Made by a program: the position numbers and the translations under genes. Positions 14,969-24,660 of a DNA stretch of 64,000 bases are shown here, piece by piece. The DNA is from Bog-473 sp963719485. Lineage in GTDB: Bacteria; Actinomycetota; Acidimicrobiia; Acidimicrobiales; RAAP-2. The stretch covers positions 2,790,001-2,854,000 of the forward strand of contig OY970387.1 in NCBI GenBank assembly GCA_963719485.1, read 5' to 3'. Under the pieces are notes generated by a model that saw nothing but the letters and a program-made list of their open reading frames with translations, was not told the origin of the DNA and searched no databases. Within the stretch, counting starts at the first letter, position 1. Every line of letters begins with the position of its first letter.

Positions 14969-15799
14969 ATGCCAGAAGTGACTGTCGGTGTGGAGAACTC
15001 AGCGCCGATCAACATCCACTACGAAGATCACGGCTCTGGCAGTACCGTGATTTTGATCCACGGATTCCCGCTCAGTGGCCGAGCGTGGGAGCGCCAGGAA
15101 CGAGCTCTCATCGCCGCCGATCACCGGGTGATCACGTACGATCGACGCGGCTTCGGCAAGTCGAGTCAGCCGTCGACAGGATACGACTACGACACCTTTG
15201 CTGCGGATTTGAGCGCACTGGTGAACGCCCTCGATCTCTACGATTTCGACATTGCGGGTCACTCGATGGGCGGTGGCGAGATCGTCCGTTATCTGGGGAC
15301 ATACGGGTCGGAGAGAGTTCGGCGGGCAGCCATCATGTCGGGCGTCCCCCCATACTTACTCAAGACCGCCGAAACGCCGCAGGGTGTACCTCAGGAGGTC
15401 TTCGACGAGATCGAGCAAGCATTGACTGCCGACCGGTTCGCGTACTTCACGGAGTGGAACAAGAGCTTCTTCAACCTCGACGAGACGCTCGGCAGTCGAA
15501 TAAGCCCAGAGGTGGTGCAGGACGCGTGGCTCCTTGCCAGCGGCGCGTCGCCTGCAGGAACGATCGCATGTGTAGGCACATGGCACACGGACTTCCGCGC
15601 CGACTTGCCGAAGATCGATATTCCGGTTCTCGTGCTTCACGGTAGCGCGGACCGGATTCTCCCGATTGAAGCCACTGGGGCCCGTAGTCACGAGTTGATA
15701 GCCGGTAGCGAGTACGTCGTCATTGACGATGCCGGCCACGGGCTGTGTTGGACCCACGCCGAAGAGGTCAACGCAGAGCTGTTGCGGTTCTTCAAGTAA
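14969..15799 (+). CDS. Alpha/beta hydrolase (non-heme haloperoxidase/esterase type)
   Basis: A 276-residue serine hydrolase with the oxyanion HGFPLSG near residue 31, nucleophile Ser99 in GHSMGG, an acidic residue in LVLHGSADRILP and the catalytic His in DDAGHGLCWTH. The pattern FGKSSQPSTGYDYDTFAADL is the cofactor-free haloperoxidase/arylesterase subfamily, whose natural task is ester or lactone hydrolysis. ATG 14969 has AAGGAG eight bases upstream. In context (monooxygenase and dehydrogenase nearby) it could open the ester or lactone made by the Baeyer-Villiger-type enzyme; that is inference. Confidence 0.88.
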   Translation: MPEVTVGVENSAPINIHYEDHGSGSTVILIHGFPLSGRAWERQERALIAADHRVITYDRRGFGKSSQPSTGYDYDTFAADLSALVNALDLYDFDIAGHSMGGGEIVRYLGTYGSERVRRAAIMSGVPPYLLKTAETPQGVPQEVFDEIEQALTADRFAYFTEWNKSFFNLDETLGSRISPEVVQDAWLLASGASPAGTIACVGTWHTDFRADLPKIDIPVLVLHGSADRILPIEATGARSHELIAGSEYVVIDDAGHGLCWTHAEEVNAELLRFFK

Positions 15800-15869
15800 T
15801 CGTGTTCAGGCCACGTCCGGTTTCCTCGAACGTTTTGGCTGCCGATTTCCTGGTGCAGTCGCAGCGCTC

Positions 15870-18656
15870 CTAGCTCCGCCCGTGCCCGGGCCGGACTGGA
15901 TGGGTTACACCCTCGTCAAGGCTCTCGGAACGCAGCGCTGGAGCAAGATTTCGGCGTGAACCGATCTGAAGTTTTTGGAACACCTTCCGAAGGTGGTAGT
16001 CAACTGTATTGGCGCTGATGAACAGTTGCGCGGCAATCTCGCGGTTGGTTTCTCCTTTCGAGGCGCGTTCGGCGATCTGGCGTTCTTGGTTGGTGAGCTC
16101 GCTGGTGAGGCCGACTGCTCGACGCCGGGCACGCTCGCCAGTGGCAGCGAGCTCGAGTCGTGCGCGCTCGGCGAAACCCTCTGCCCCCATTGCGGAGAAC
16201 TCTTCATACGCCAGGCGAAGTTGCGTTCGGGCATGGACCCTTCGTTTCTGACGCCGGAGCCATTCTCCGTAGAGAAGCCGTGTGTGGGCGCGATCTATTG
16301 CCACTGTGGTGGATGCGAGGTGCTCCATAGCCGTCTCAAAGAACGCCTCCGCATCGGCGTGCTCTGAGAGAAGGGCCTGCGAACGGGCCAGGAGACCCAG
16401 TGCCCAGGGCGTACCACTTGCTTGTGCTCGGGCCGACAGCTCGGCGAGTGCCCGTGTGGCAGCGACTCGATCTCCACTGCGGACACCGGCTTCGACCACC
16501 AGCGGAAGGTTCTGGCCGGTCCACCCGATCGTCTTTCTGGCGGTTGCATATTCCGCAGCCGGGAGGGCTTCGGCATATCTCCCCGCGCCGAGCTCGAGGA
16601 TGGCGAGCGCCCGATACGCCATGAACACCACCGCCGCCGAGCCGATCGCCGTACCATTCTCGATGAGAGCCTTTGCGGCAGAGCGAGTGCCGGCCTCGTC
16701 GCCACGCCAGGCCAGAAGCTCGACGTTCACCAGGCCGTAAGGATCAACTGGTTGGCCAATGGCGGCAACGATCTCCAGTGCCTCCGCATATTGAGCGTCA
16801 GCGGCTGAGAAGTCTCCGATCCGGATCTTGTGTTGAGCCAGCGCGAGCAGAGTGAAAAGGAGCACGAAGAGTGCGCCGGTTTCCCGGGCGGCACTCTCGA
16901 CCCGTTCACCCCACGCAATGTAGGCACGGTCGTCCAAGAGCTCATTTGAGACCACAATGCCGTATTGGAACCATCTCGTGATCTCATCTATCGAGACGGG
17001 CCCGTCTTGCATGACTCGCGCTGCTTCGCGGAGCTCGTCCACAGCTTCGCGATACCCCACGGCGAGAAGGAGCGAGGTTCCATCGAGCAGTCGATCTGCC
17101 AGCTGGGCTCCCCGCGTACGCTTTGCCGTCGTGCGTGCGACCTCAGCAATCTCCCCACCGTTCGTGTCGAGCGTGAAGTGATGGGAAATCAAAAAGGCGT
17201 CGAAGGCTTCGAGCAGCGATTCGCGTGCCCGGTCGATGTCGAGAGGAAGGAACTTCCGTGCGGCGCTAAGCAGAAGAGCGGCCGCTGCCGCAGGGCGAAC
17301 GAGGGGTACTTGCATCCTGCCGTCGAGCTGTTGCGCTTCGGCGATCAAGAATGGATCAGAAAGTCCAAGCCGTGCTCGCGACAAGAGAGCTTCTGCGCGA
17401 ATTGGCTCTCCGGCATTGAGCGCGGCGGCTGTTGCCGTGAGGAGCCGCGCTGACTTGTGACCAGGTTCTTCGGTCAACTCGGCCGCGTGAGTCAGGAGGA
17501 AGGCTTCCGCAGCATAACCACCACGGTTGCGGGCCCGACATGCCGTCGCTTCGAGCTCGGCCGCCAGTGCTTCATCGGGTGAAGTGGCGCTGGCGATGAG
17601 ATGATAGGCCCATCGGTCAGGCTCGCTGGTCTTGTCGAGTGAGGCCGCGAGAGCACTATGAACTGTCCTTCGTTCATCGCCCCTGGCTCCGGCATAGATG
17701 GCGGAGCGGATCAGGGGGTGGCGGAATTCAATGCGTGGCTCTGTGGTCAACAGGCGCTCGCGGATGGCGAGGGCCTCGACATCCGACCCACATCCGAGTT
17801 GGCTGGCTACCTTGCGTACCAACGTGGGATCTCCTGATATGTCAGCCGCCGCAATGAGGAGAAAGGTCTGAGCCTCGGGCGGCATGATGTCCACCTGGCG
17901 TCGAAAATGGGCCTCGAGGCGTCGACTGATCGGGATCGGCTCAGGCAGGCGGCTCGCGTCCACCCACTGCGTCGCCGCCAACTCCTCAGCCAGCTCGGTG
18001 AGCGCCAGAGGGCAGCCACTTGTCTCATTGACGACGCGGTGGGCGATTTTGGCATCCAGTGGCCCGCGCACAACATGGGAAAGCAGTTCCATGGCCGCAT
18101 CTTCGGGAAGTCCGCAGATCTCCACGGCGCGTATTCCCGTCAGGGCGGAGAGCGCGCCCTCGGAGGTGCGCATGGCGAAGATCACAGCGATGCCGTCTTC
18201 ACTGAGACGTCGGCCCACGAAAGCCAAGGCCTGTAGCGACGCGTGGTCGACCCATTGCGCATCATCGACTATGCACAGAAGACCCTGAGGCGAAGCTGCA
18301 TCGGCGAGCAGAGTGAGCGTCGCCAGGCCGACCATGAAGAGGTCAGCTGGCGAGTGCGCAGAGATACCAAAGGCTGCCTGCAGCGCATTTCGTTGGGGTT
18401 CGGGAAGAGACTCGACGTGTCCCAAAAACGGCAGGAGAAGGCGGTGAAGCGCTGCAAAGCCGAACTCGTGCTCTGCCTCCACCCCTGAGATCCGGATGAG
18501 CTCGAGGTCCGGCGCGTGGTCGACCGCATAATCAAGCAGAGCGGTCTTGCCCATACCGGGTTCCCCATGGAGCGCTAAGGCTCCACTGCTTTCCCGGCGC
18601 GCGGCATCGAGGAGTGCATCAAGGAGCGCCCGCTCTTCGATGCGGTCGAGCAACAT
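15870..18656 (-). CDS. Large ATP-binding LuxR-family regulator (LAL/MalT-like)
   Basis: A 928-residue regulator. Residues about 1-250 form an AAA/STAND ATPase with Walker A GEPGMGKT (31-38) and Walker B LLCIVDDAQW (about 125-134); a long helical TPR-like middle follows; the C-terminus carries a LuxR-type helix-turn-helix (LTNQERQIAERASKGETNRE then IAAQLFISANTVDYHLRKVF). LAL proteins usually activate neighbouring catabolic or secondary-metabolic genes on sensing a small molecule. Placed between the hydrolase and the SDR/monooxygenase pair, it is the likely local regulator. No strong ribosome site is seen before ATG 18656. Confidence 0.88.
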   Translation of the reverse strand: MLLDRIEERALLDALLDAARRESSGALALHGEPGMGKTALLDYAVDHAPDLELIRISGVEAEHEFGFAALHRLLLPFLGHVESLPEPQRNALQAAFGISAHSPADLFMVGLATLTLLADAASPQGLLCIVDDAQWVDHASLQALAFVGRRLSEDGIAVIFAMRTSEGALSALTGIRAVEICGLPEDAAMELLSHVVRGPLDAKIAHRVVNETSGCPLALTELAEELAATQWVDASRLPEPIPISRRLEAHFRRQVDIMPPEAQTFLLIAAADISGDPTLVRKVASQLGCGSDVEALAIRERLLTTEPRIEFRHPLIRSAIYAGARGDERRTVHSALAASLDKTSEPDRWAYHLIASATSPDEALAAELEATACRARNRGGYAAEAFLLTHAAELTEEPGHKSARLLTATAAALNAGEPIRAEALLSRARLGLSDPFLIAEAQQLDGRMQVPLVRPAAAAALLLSAARKFLPLDIDRARESLLEAFDAFLISHHFTLDTNGGEIAEVARTTAKRTRGAQLADRLLDGTSLLLAVGYREAVDELREAARVMQDGPVSIDEITRWFQYGIVVSNELLDDRAYIAWGERVESAARETGALFVLLFTLLALAQHKIRIGDFSAADAQYAEALEIVAAIGQPVDPYGLVNVELLAWRGDEAGTRSAAKALIENGTAIGSAAVVFMAYRALAILELGAGRYAEALPAAEYATARKTIGWTGQNLPLVVEAGVRSGDRVAATRALAELSARAQASGTPWALGLLARSQALLSEHADAEAFFETAMEHLASTTVAIDRAHTRLLYGEWLRRQKRRVHARTQLRLAYEEFSAMGAEGFAERARLELAATGERARRRAVGLTSELTNQERQIAERASKGETNREIAAQLFISANTVDYHLRKVFQKLQIGSRRNLAPALRSESLDEGVTHPVRPGHGRS

Positions 18657-19290
18657 TTGTCAGAACCGGGATCGCGGGAGAATGGACCCAGTGTAGGTAC
18701 CTTCTTGAAGAGACGACCACAGGATTATCCAGCGATTGGCTTTGTCTCAATCGTCCCCAAACGTCCCACTCAGCGACCTGCCCGCTTGCTGATTACTCGT
18801 CTCTGGGACGATTGAGATGGAGGCACCGTCGGTAGTGACACTGTCCGTCCGACACGCCCTTCAATCCTTTCTCAGGAAATCCCCACCTTCGGGAAGTGAG
18901 TCGTTGAGTGTTATGCGGCGACGGGATTGGAAGGCGAGGACCCGAACTGGCGGGGCCCTTCGGGCTGGTCGGCACCCTGTTCGCCGAAGGCCGTTACCGC
19001 TATCTCATGGTCGTATGCAATGAATACCCGAGTGGGCCTAGCCGTAGTGAAGGGCAAGCACGTGAAGCAAACGACCGCTACTGCGAGCCCCGCGACGGCA
19101 TCGCGACCATGGGGCCCAGCGCCACGGCCGACACCGGCCGGAACGCCACCTCGCGGGGACTGCCCATTGCCCATTGCCCATCGAGAACCAGTTATGTGGG
19201 TCTTCCGGAGCTAGCACGGAACCGCTCCGTCTGAGGTCACCTAAGAATTGTGCTGCTGACATGGACCGGTAAGCATGATCGGGGTCTTTG
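18657..19290. other. Gene-free stretch with a 13-base inverted repeat
   Basis: No coding frame is convincing. The left part holds the perfect inverted repeat described separately; the right part contains a short CCCATTG tandem (three units near 19160-19180). The region must hold the promoter of the LuxR-type gene. Confidence 0.4.
18745..18817. repeat. Perfect 13-base inverted repeat, 47-base spacer
   Basis: TCTCAATCGTCCC (18745-18757) is repeated in perfect inverted form at 18805-18817. It lies about 90-160 bases upstream of the LuxR-type regulator start. It could be an operator pair, or the joined ends of a lost insertion sequence, since a related CGTCCC follows the left arm as in some transposon ends. 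Confidence 0.5.
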
Positions 19291-20223
19291 TCAGACGATC
19301 GGACAGGCCTCGATCGCCCGACTGTTGCGGGCAACCCAGCTGTCCGTGCTCTCGACGATCTCGTTTTCGGACGGGTCACAGATGGTGCCCCACTGCTCGA
19401 TCAGCAATTCCGGGCTCACGTCCAGACCATCGTGTACGTAGCCGTCAGTCTCGGCGACGAACAGACGACTGAAACGTCGGATTCCCGCCATGAGTACCTC
19501 GCCTTCGATCGGACAGGATTCGTGTGCCAACACGGCGGCCATCGGGGCGACAAGCGCCGGGTGACGTTCCGGCTCGGGATCCGGATCGGCACCGCCCAGC
19601 TCCCGGGCCGACATCATCCGCGTGTTCGCCATAGGAGCCAGGGCGTTTACCTTGATGTCGCTGCTTAGGCCGGCGGCGACTTCCGAGAGAGCCCGGGTGA
19701 GTCCGATGACCGCTGCCTTCGCGGTGCCGTAGGCCGTGAGACTGCGCATCCCCAGGGCTCCCGTGGAGGTGGTGAGCACGATTCGCCCGTAACCGCTTGC
19801 CACCATGTGGGGCCAGCAGGCCTGGACCGTCAAGAAGCTGCCGATAACGTGCACATCGAGGTGCCGCCGCAGGTCGGAAAGGTCGATATCGGGGAACTCG
19901 TCCGTGTTGTAGATGCCCGCATTGTTGATCAGCACATCCAGCCGACCAAACGCCTCGAGGGCAAGCTCGACCAGCCGCGTGGTCCCTTCCACGGTCGAAA
20001 TGTCAGAGGCGTCAGCTATAACTGACCCACCTGCGGCGCCTATCGCCTCGGCAGCCCTGCGGGCCGGTCCGGCATCTCCGCCGCTTCCGTCCATTCCGAC
20101 GCCTCGGTCATTGACGACTACGTGCGCACCGCGTGATGCCAGTAACCGGGCATGCTCAAAGCCGATTCCCCGCCCAGCCCCGGTGACAATCGCCACTCGA
20201 CCGTCGAACCTCAATTTGTCCAT
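19291..20223 (-). CDS. Short-chain dehydrogenase/reductase (HSD17B4-like)
   Basis: A 310-residue NAD(P)-dependent oxidoreductase. The dinucleotide motif is VTGAGRGIGFEHARLLASRG, followed by VVVNDRG typical of the multifunctional-enzyme (3-hydroxyacyl-CoA/17-beta-hydroxysteroid) group; NNAG is at LINNAGIYN, and the catalytic set is Ser in LTTSTGALGM with Tyr-x-x-x-Lys in YGTAKAA. ATG 20223 has GAAGAAGGAA upstream. It is divergent from the monooxygenase gene, with about 180 bases between. Likely substrate: an alicyclic or steroid-like alcohol or hydroxyacyl-CoA (inference). Confidence 0.88.
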   Translation of the reverse strand: MDKLRFDGRVAIVTGAGRGIGFEHARLLASRGAHVVVNDRGVGMDGSGGDAGPARRAAEAIGAAGGSVIADASDISTVEGTTRLVELALEAFGRLDVLINNAGIYNTDEFPDIDLSDLRRHLDVHVIGSFLTVQACWPHMVASGYGRIVLTTSTGALGMRSLTAYGTAKAAVIGLTRALSEVAAGLSSDIKVNALAPMANTRMMSARELGGADPDPEPERHPALVAPMAAVLAHESCPIEGEVLMAGIRRFSRLFVAETDGYVHDGLDVSPELLIEQWGTICDPSENEIVESTDSWVARNSRAIEACPIV

Positions 20224-20402
20224 ACGATTCCTTCTTCCGGTTGCCGACATAGACCATATATTTGGGGCATGTCCAGACCGGCCGTGGCTTCCCGTGTCAG
20301 GACCCCGGCAGCGCTCGTCATTTCCCTCGTCCGAGGGGCGTCAAACCTTTCCGCCGTGGATCCCTGGTGGCTGGTCGCAGCTTCGGCCCCGAAGAGGCAG
20401 GA

Positions 20403-22341
20403 ATGACTCGAAACCCTCACGCAGCTGAGCGCTTTACCAACGACGACCAAGAGATCATGGCGGCGCTTGAGGATGTGAGTGTCCCTGCGCTTCTCTGTTC
20501 CCTGGTGCACATGACGGGCGATCCCGCGTGGATCCGTGGCGAGATTCGTCCGCGGGTCTCAGTGTCGCTGGACATTCAGAGCGGCATCCCTGCGGATGAA
20601 CGAGCGCAGGTTCGTCGGATGGCTCTGCCGGCGATCCGCCGCGTACCGCGATGGTGGCTGCCAGCCGAAGGAGCTGTCGCATGAGCTCCTGCAGGAGATG
20701 ATGTCGTTTCTCGGCTGCCGGACTGTGGAGGGCCGCCTTGCCGGGCTCTTCTTTGACGACCTGCAGTTCGACGGCGCCGATACGGGCGCTGTCACCTGGG
20801 GCGGCGAAATCCCGGAGGACGTGAAGTCGGCGTCTCCGGTCGTCGTCATCGGTTGCGGCATGGCCGGGATTCTTGCCGGCATCCGCCTCAAACAAGCAGG
20901 CCTGCCTTTCGTGATCATAGAGAAGAACCCAGGTCCCGGCGGCACGTGGTGGGAGAACCGCTACCCCGGAGCACGAGTCGATATTGGCAGCCATCAGTAC
21001 TGTTATTCCTTCGAGCCATCCGATCACTGGAGCGAGTTCTACTGCCAGCAACCCGAGCTCCTCGAGTATTTCACCGCCATTGTCGAGAAATACGATCTGG
21101 GGCCGCACTGCCAGTTCAACACTGCCGTCGCCAAGCTGTGCTGGAACGACGAGCATGCCCGATGGTGTGTGCACGCCAGTGGGCCCAACGGGACAAAGGA
21201 AGTCATCGATGCCCGATTTGTCATCAGCGCCGTCGGGTCCCTGAATATCCCGAAGCTACCTGACATGCCGGGGATGGAGACGTTCAGCGGACCGTCGTTC
21301 CACTCGGCTCGGTGGTCCCACGGTCTCGATCTGAGCGGCAAACGCTTCGCCCTGGTCGGCGCCGGTGCGAGCGGCTTCCAGATCGGCCCGGCCATTGCTG
21401 GCGACGTTGAGCAGCTCACGATCTTCCAGCGCACTGCTCAGTGGATCATCCCGAATCCGCTGTACCACGCAGCGGTACCAGCGGGGGACCGATGGGCGCT
21501 GCGGCACCTTCCATTCTATGGGCGGTGGTACAGGTTCATCATGACCTTTGGCGGGATAGCTGCTGGCTCGGAGCCATATCGGATCGAACCCGGATATGAG
21601 GATGAGACAGGCCGGTCGGTCAACGTCGTGAACGCAACCCGTGCTGAGGCATTGCTCGCTTGGATGAACTCAGTCATCGCCGAACGGCCCGACCTTGCGG
21701 CGAAAGTCGTGCCGGACTACCCGGCCCTCGGAAAGCGTGTCCTGCAGGACAACGGGTCATGGCTGCGCTGCCTGCAGCGTCCCAACGTCGAACTCATCCG
21801 CACCGAGATCGCCAACATTGTGCCTGACGGGGTCGTGACCGTCGACGGCACGCACAGATCCGCCGACATCATCTGTTTCGCAACCGGATTCCGGCATAAC
21901 GACTTTCTCGCCTCAATGGAGGTGACGGGTCGCGGTGGGGTTTCCCTCCGTGAGCAATGGGGCGACGAACCGACGGCCTACCTCGGCATCACGATCGCGA
22001 ATTTCCCCAACCTGTTCTGCGTCTACGGTCCGGGTACGAACCTCGCCGCTGGGGCCAGCCTCTTCTATCACTCTGAGTTCCAAGTCCACTACGCGATGGA
22101 GGCGATTCGTGACACCCTGACCCTGGGGAAGCAGACGTGCGAGGTTACGACCGAGGCCCACGCTCGCTACGCGGAGCGCTACCAGGCGGAGATCGGCCAG
22201 ATGGTGTGGTCACATCCCTCGATCAAGCACAGCCACTATAAGAACCCCGCGGGCAAGGTCTTCACACTGTCCCCGTGGCCCCTCGACCTCTACTGGGAAT
22301 GGACCCGCCATGTGGAGGGCAACGACTACGTCTTCGCATGA
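20403..22341 (+). pseudogene. Flavin monooxygenase of Baeyer-Villiger (HAPMO-like) type, one-base frameshift
   Basis: From ATG 20403 (AAGAGGCAGGA upstream) the N-terminal extension (ALEDVSVPALLCSLVHMTGD) matches 4-hydroxyacetophenone monooxygenase-type enzymes; near 20640-20643 one extra base shifts the frame, after which AYRDGGCQPKELSHELLQEM and the whole catalytic part run to 22341. FAD motif VIGCGMAGILAG, the GGTWWENRYPGARVD block, the Baeyer-Villiger-type fingerprint FSGPSFHSARW and the second GxGxxG (VGAGASGFQIG) are present. Total length is 1939 bases, one more than 646 codons. If the base is real, only a product starting inside (for example 20536) would remain, lacking the N-terminal domain. 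Reaction if active: ketone to ester or lactone with NADPH and oxygen. Confidence 0.85.
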
Positions 22342-22480
22342 CTGACTGGCGACATGAAATCCGCCGCCACCTCTTAGGGGAGCACTCTACTACAGCGACG
22401 GATTGGCCCGCCGCTACTGGAAACTAGGTGGACGGATCCGCACTTGAGGGATCGTGCCGAACCAAACGGACGAAAATCAC

Positions 22481-22553
22481 CACCTCGCCAAGGTAAGGGT
22501 GGCGGGTTCGAATCCCGGCTTCCGCTCCATCGTGGCAGGTCAGAGGGAGTTTT
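22481..22553 (+). repeat. Right copy (attR-like) of the tRNA-Gly 3' repeat
   Basis: Matches 10399-10471 at 67 of 73 positions, from the anticodon stem through the T arm, acceptor 3' strand, CCA and 24 bases of flank. The 5' half of a tRNA is missing to its left, so it is not a working gene. It lies 12,082 bases from the left copy in the same orientation and marks the likely right end of the island. Confidence 0.75.
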
Positions 22554-22598
22554 CAATCTCCCTCAGGGGGCTGGTCTTTGTGGTTCGACCCCCTGAGG
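22543..22598 (-). terminator. Two overlapping hairpins downstream of the MFS gene
   Basis: CCTCAGGGGG (22561-22570) pairs perfectly with CCCCCTGAGG (22589-22598) just after the MFS stop codon on the minus strand. A second stem, GAGGGAG (22543-22549) with CTCCCTC (22558-22564), overlaps it by four bases, so only one can form at a time. There is no clear U-run. A transcription end for the MFS gene is the simplest reading. Confidence 0.45.
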
Positions 22599-22602
22599 CT
22601 GG

Positions 22603-24201
22603 CTAGCCGAAATCAACGCCATCGAGAGGTGCCGCTGGTTTGATGTCTGGAAGGCGTCGCATTCGGAACGAGTTTGCGAAACCAAGAAGTCCTGCGATAG
22701 CAGGGACGAGGAGCGCGAACTGAAGGGAGCGATTCCGAGCCTCGGTGTTGATGGCAAGGATCGCAGTTTGGACATCCTGCGGCTCGCTCGAGATCTGCTG
22801 CTGGAGCTGCGTGTTGCTCATTATCTCGGCGTCGGTCTCCATGTAGCCGGCGATTTGCTGCTGCTGGACCGGGGGGATCGCACTGCTCGAGTAGGTCAGA
22901 TTGGTGAAGCTGATCGCCAAAACCCAGAGCAGGAGGCCGCCGGCCACTGCCAGGCCAAAGGACAGGCCGAACGAGCCGGCGGCAGAGTTCACCCCGGCGG
23001 CTTCACTGACCCGCTCCTCCGCGATGGGCGCCAGGGTGAAGTTGTTGAGCTGCGACACCAACAGACCAAGCCCCGAACCTACGAACAACAGCGGAATCAC
23101 GAGGTACCAACCCGAGTCCACTCTCGGCACGAGGGGGATGATGGCGGTGATACCGATCGTGCTCAGAGCGAAACCGACCAGCACGATATTGGCTGGCCGA
23201 CGGTTGCCCGCTTTGCGGCCGGCGAGCAACGCAACTCCGAACATGGAGAGCGAGAGCGGTGCGAGGGAAAGGCCCGCTTCCATGGCGTTGTATTCCAGTG
23301 TCATCTGCAAATACAGCGGCAGGGCAATCATGGCGCCACCGAGGGTGATCTGCTGGAGCATCTGCTGTGAGATGCCGATGCGGAAGTTCAAATGTTTGAA
23401 CAGATCGGGGTCCAAAAGAGTTGGCTTTCCGCGCCGCTTGCGCTGGACGAGCCAGTACGCGAAGAGTGCCAAGGCCACCGCACCGATGGCGATGATGAGC
23501 CCGACGTAGCCGCCACCTTCCTGCCAGACCAGGATGCCCAGGACGACACCCCCCATGCCGATGATGGAAAGGACCGCGCCCACAGCATCGATCTTGCGCG
23601 GTCCTGTGTACGGGACGTCCTTGACGAGGCGGATCTGGGACAACACCACGAGGATGATGACGACTTCAAGGCCGAACCCCACGCGCCACGACAAGTAGGT
23701 GGTGACGAACCCGCCGAGGAGCGGCCCGACGGCTGCGGCGATGGCCGCTGAGGCACCTACCAAGGCATAGGCCTTCTTCTGGGCTGCCCCGCTGAAGTTG
23801 CCGTGGATGAGTGACTGCATGGCCGGCAAGAGGAGAGATGCTCCGAGCCCGCCGATGATCGCCCAGAAGATGATGACTGTGGTCAGACTCTGGGTCAGCG
23901 TCATCGCGAGGGCACCAACGGCGTAGGCGAGCAGGCCGATGACGTAGGCGCGCTTGCGGCCCATGAGATCGCCGAGCTTCGAGTTGATAAGGATGAAAGC
24001 GGCGGAGACCAAGGCCTCCAGGGCGATCGCGGTCTGGACCCCGCTTGCCGTCGTGTGGAGTTCGCTGACCACGGCTGAGATCGAAACGTTCATGAACGAC
24101 GTATCCACGACGAGGACGAACATGGCCGCCGCCAGGAGAACCGCCAGTCGCGGGTTCGCCTCGCTTCCCGCGGAAACTGGATTCTCAGACTCGGCGCTCA
24201 T
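22603..24201 (-). CDS. MFS drug transporter, DHA2/EmrB-QacA type
   Basis: A protein of about 532 residues with roughly 14 membrane segments. Helix 1 ends with VDTSFMNVSISA (motif D1 region), the loop 2-3 motif A is SKLGDLMGRKRAYVIG, and motif C in helix 5 is seen as AAAVGPLLGGFVT. This is the proton-drug antiporter family that exports lipophilic compounds. Between helices 13 and 14 is a long external loop (PPVQQQQIAGYMETDAEIMS). The start is uncertain: the ATG at 24201 is taken because homologues begin there; an upstream ATG-like start at 24276 is open but neither has a good ribosome site. It is the first gene right of the island boundary. Confidence 0.87.
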   Translation of the reverse strand: MSAESENPVSAGSEANPRLAVLLAAAMFVLVVDTSFMNVSISAVVSELHTTASGVQTAIALEALVSAAFILINSKLGDLMGRKRAYVIGLLAYAVGALAMTLTQSLTTVIIFWAIIGGLGASLLLPAMQSLIHGNFSGAAQKKAYALVGASAAIAAAVGPLLGGFVTTYLSWRVGFGLEVVIILVVLSQIRLVKDVPYTGPRKIDAVGAVLSIIGMGGVVLGILVWQEGGGYVGLIIAIGAVALALFAYWLVQRKRRGKPTLLDPDLFKHLNFRIGISQQMLQQITLGGAMIALPLYLQMTLEYNAMEAGLSLAPLSLSMFGVALLAGRKAGNRRPANIVLVGFALSTIGITAIIPLVPRVDSGWYLVIPLLFVGSGLGLLVSQLNNFTLAPIAEERVSEAAGVNSAAGSFGLSFGLAVAGGLLLWVLAISFTNLTYSSSAIPPVQQQQIAGYMETDAEIMSNTQLQQQISSEPQDVQTAILAINTEARNRSLQFALLVPAIAGLLGFANSFRMRRLPDIKPAAPLDGVDFG

Positions 24202-24660
24202 ACCGGATTTGCGTCGTGGCGGGCGGCAGGCTGGTGCCACCGTTGAACCAGATGTCAGTGGAAACGAATCCTGCAAGCGGTACGTCGCACGCCGTTGTGA
24301 GCGCCATGTCCACCCTCTTCATTGTCCGCTCTCGTCCGATCGGCGGAAAGATATCGTACAGCGGGCACTCGGACGGCCATGAGGACGACGGAGCTAGGTC
24401 AGGCAAACGGGGCCACTGCGGCCCGAAGCTTTATCCTCTCCGCTGTAGAGTTGCCAGGGGTTTGACGTTTCTTTGCGGCCAGGCGCTCCCAGGCGTCGCC
24501 CAGTCCTCGCGTTCTTGGCTGCCTCAATCGAACGATAGCTGGTTCGCGTATTCATTCGACCTCTTCCAATGCCGACCGGTCCGGTATACCTTGCAGTAAG
24601 AATTGCAATGGGGGCCCGGCGGCCCGTTGGCGCTGGGCACGTTCGAGCGGAGGGTGCACG
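24202..24660. other. Divergent promoter region without a gene
   Basis: No convincing coding frame. Near 24583-24608 there is the palindrome GGTATACC followed by TTGCA-8-TGCAA, about 55-75 bases before the next gene, and TATACC there could serve as its -10. These are weak signals. Confidence 0.3.

Noticed and set aside
22374..22556. Minus-strand 60-codon frame with RWSGSRDSNPPPLPWRGG
   Set aside because: This is antisense translation of the tRNA-Gly 3' repeat, the same artefact as the end of the transposase frame.
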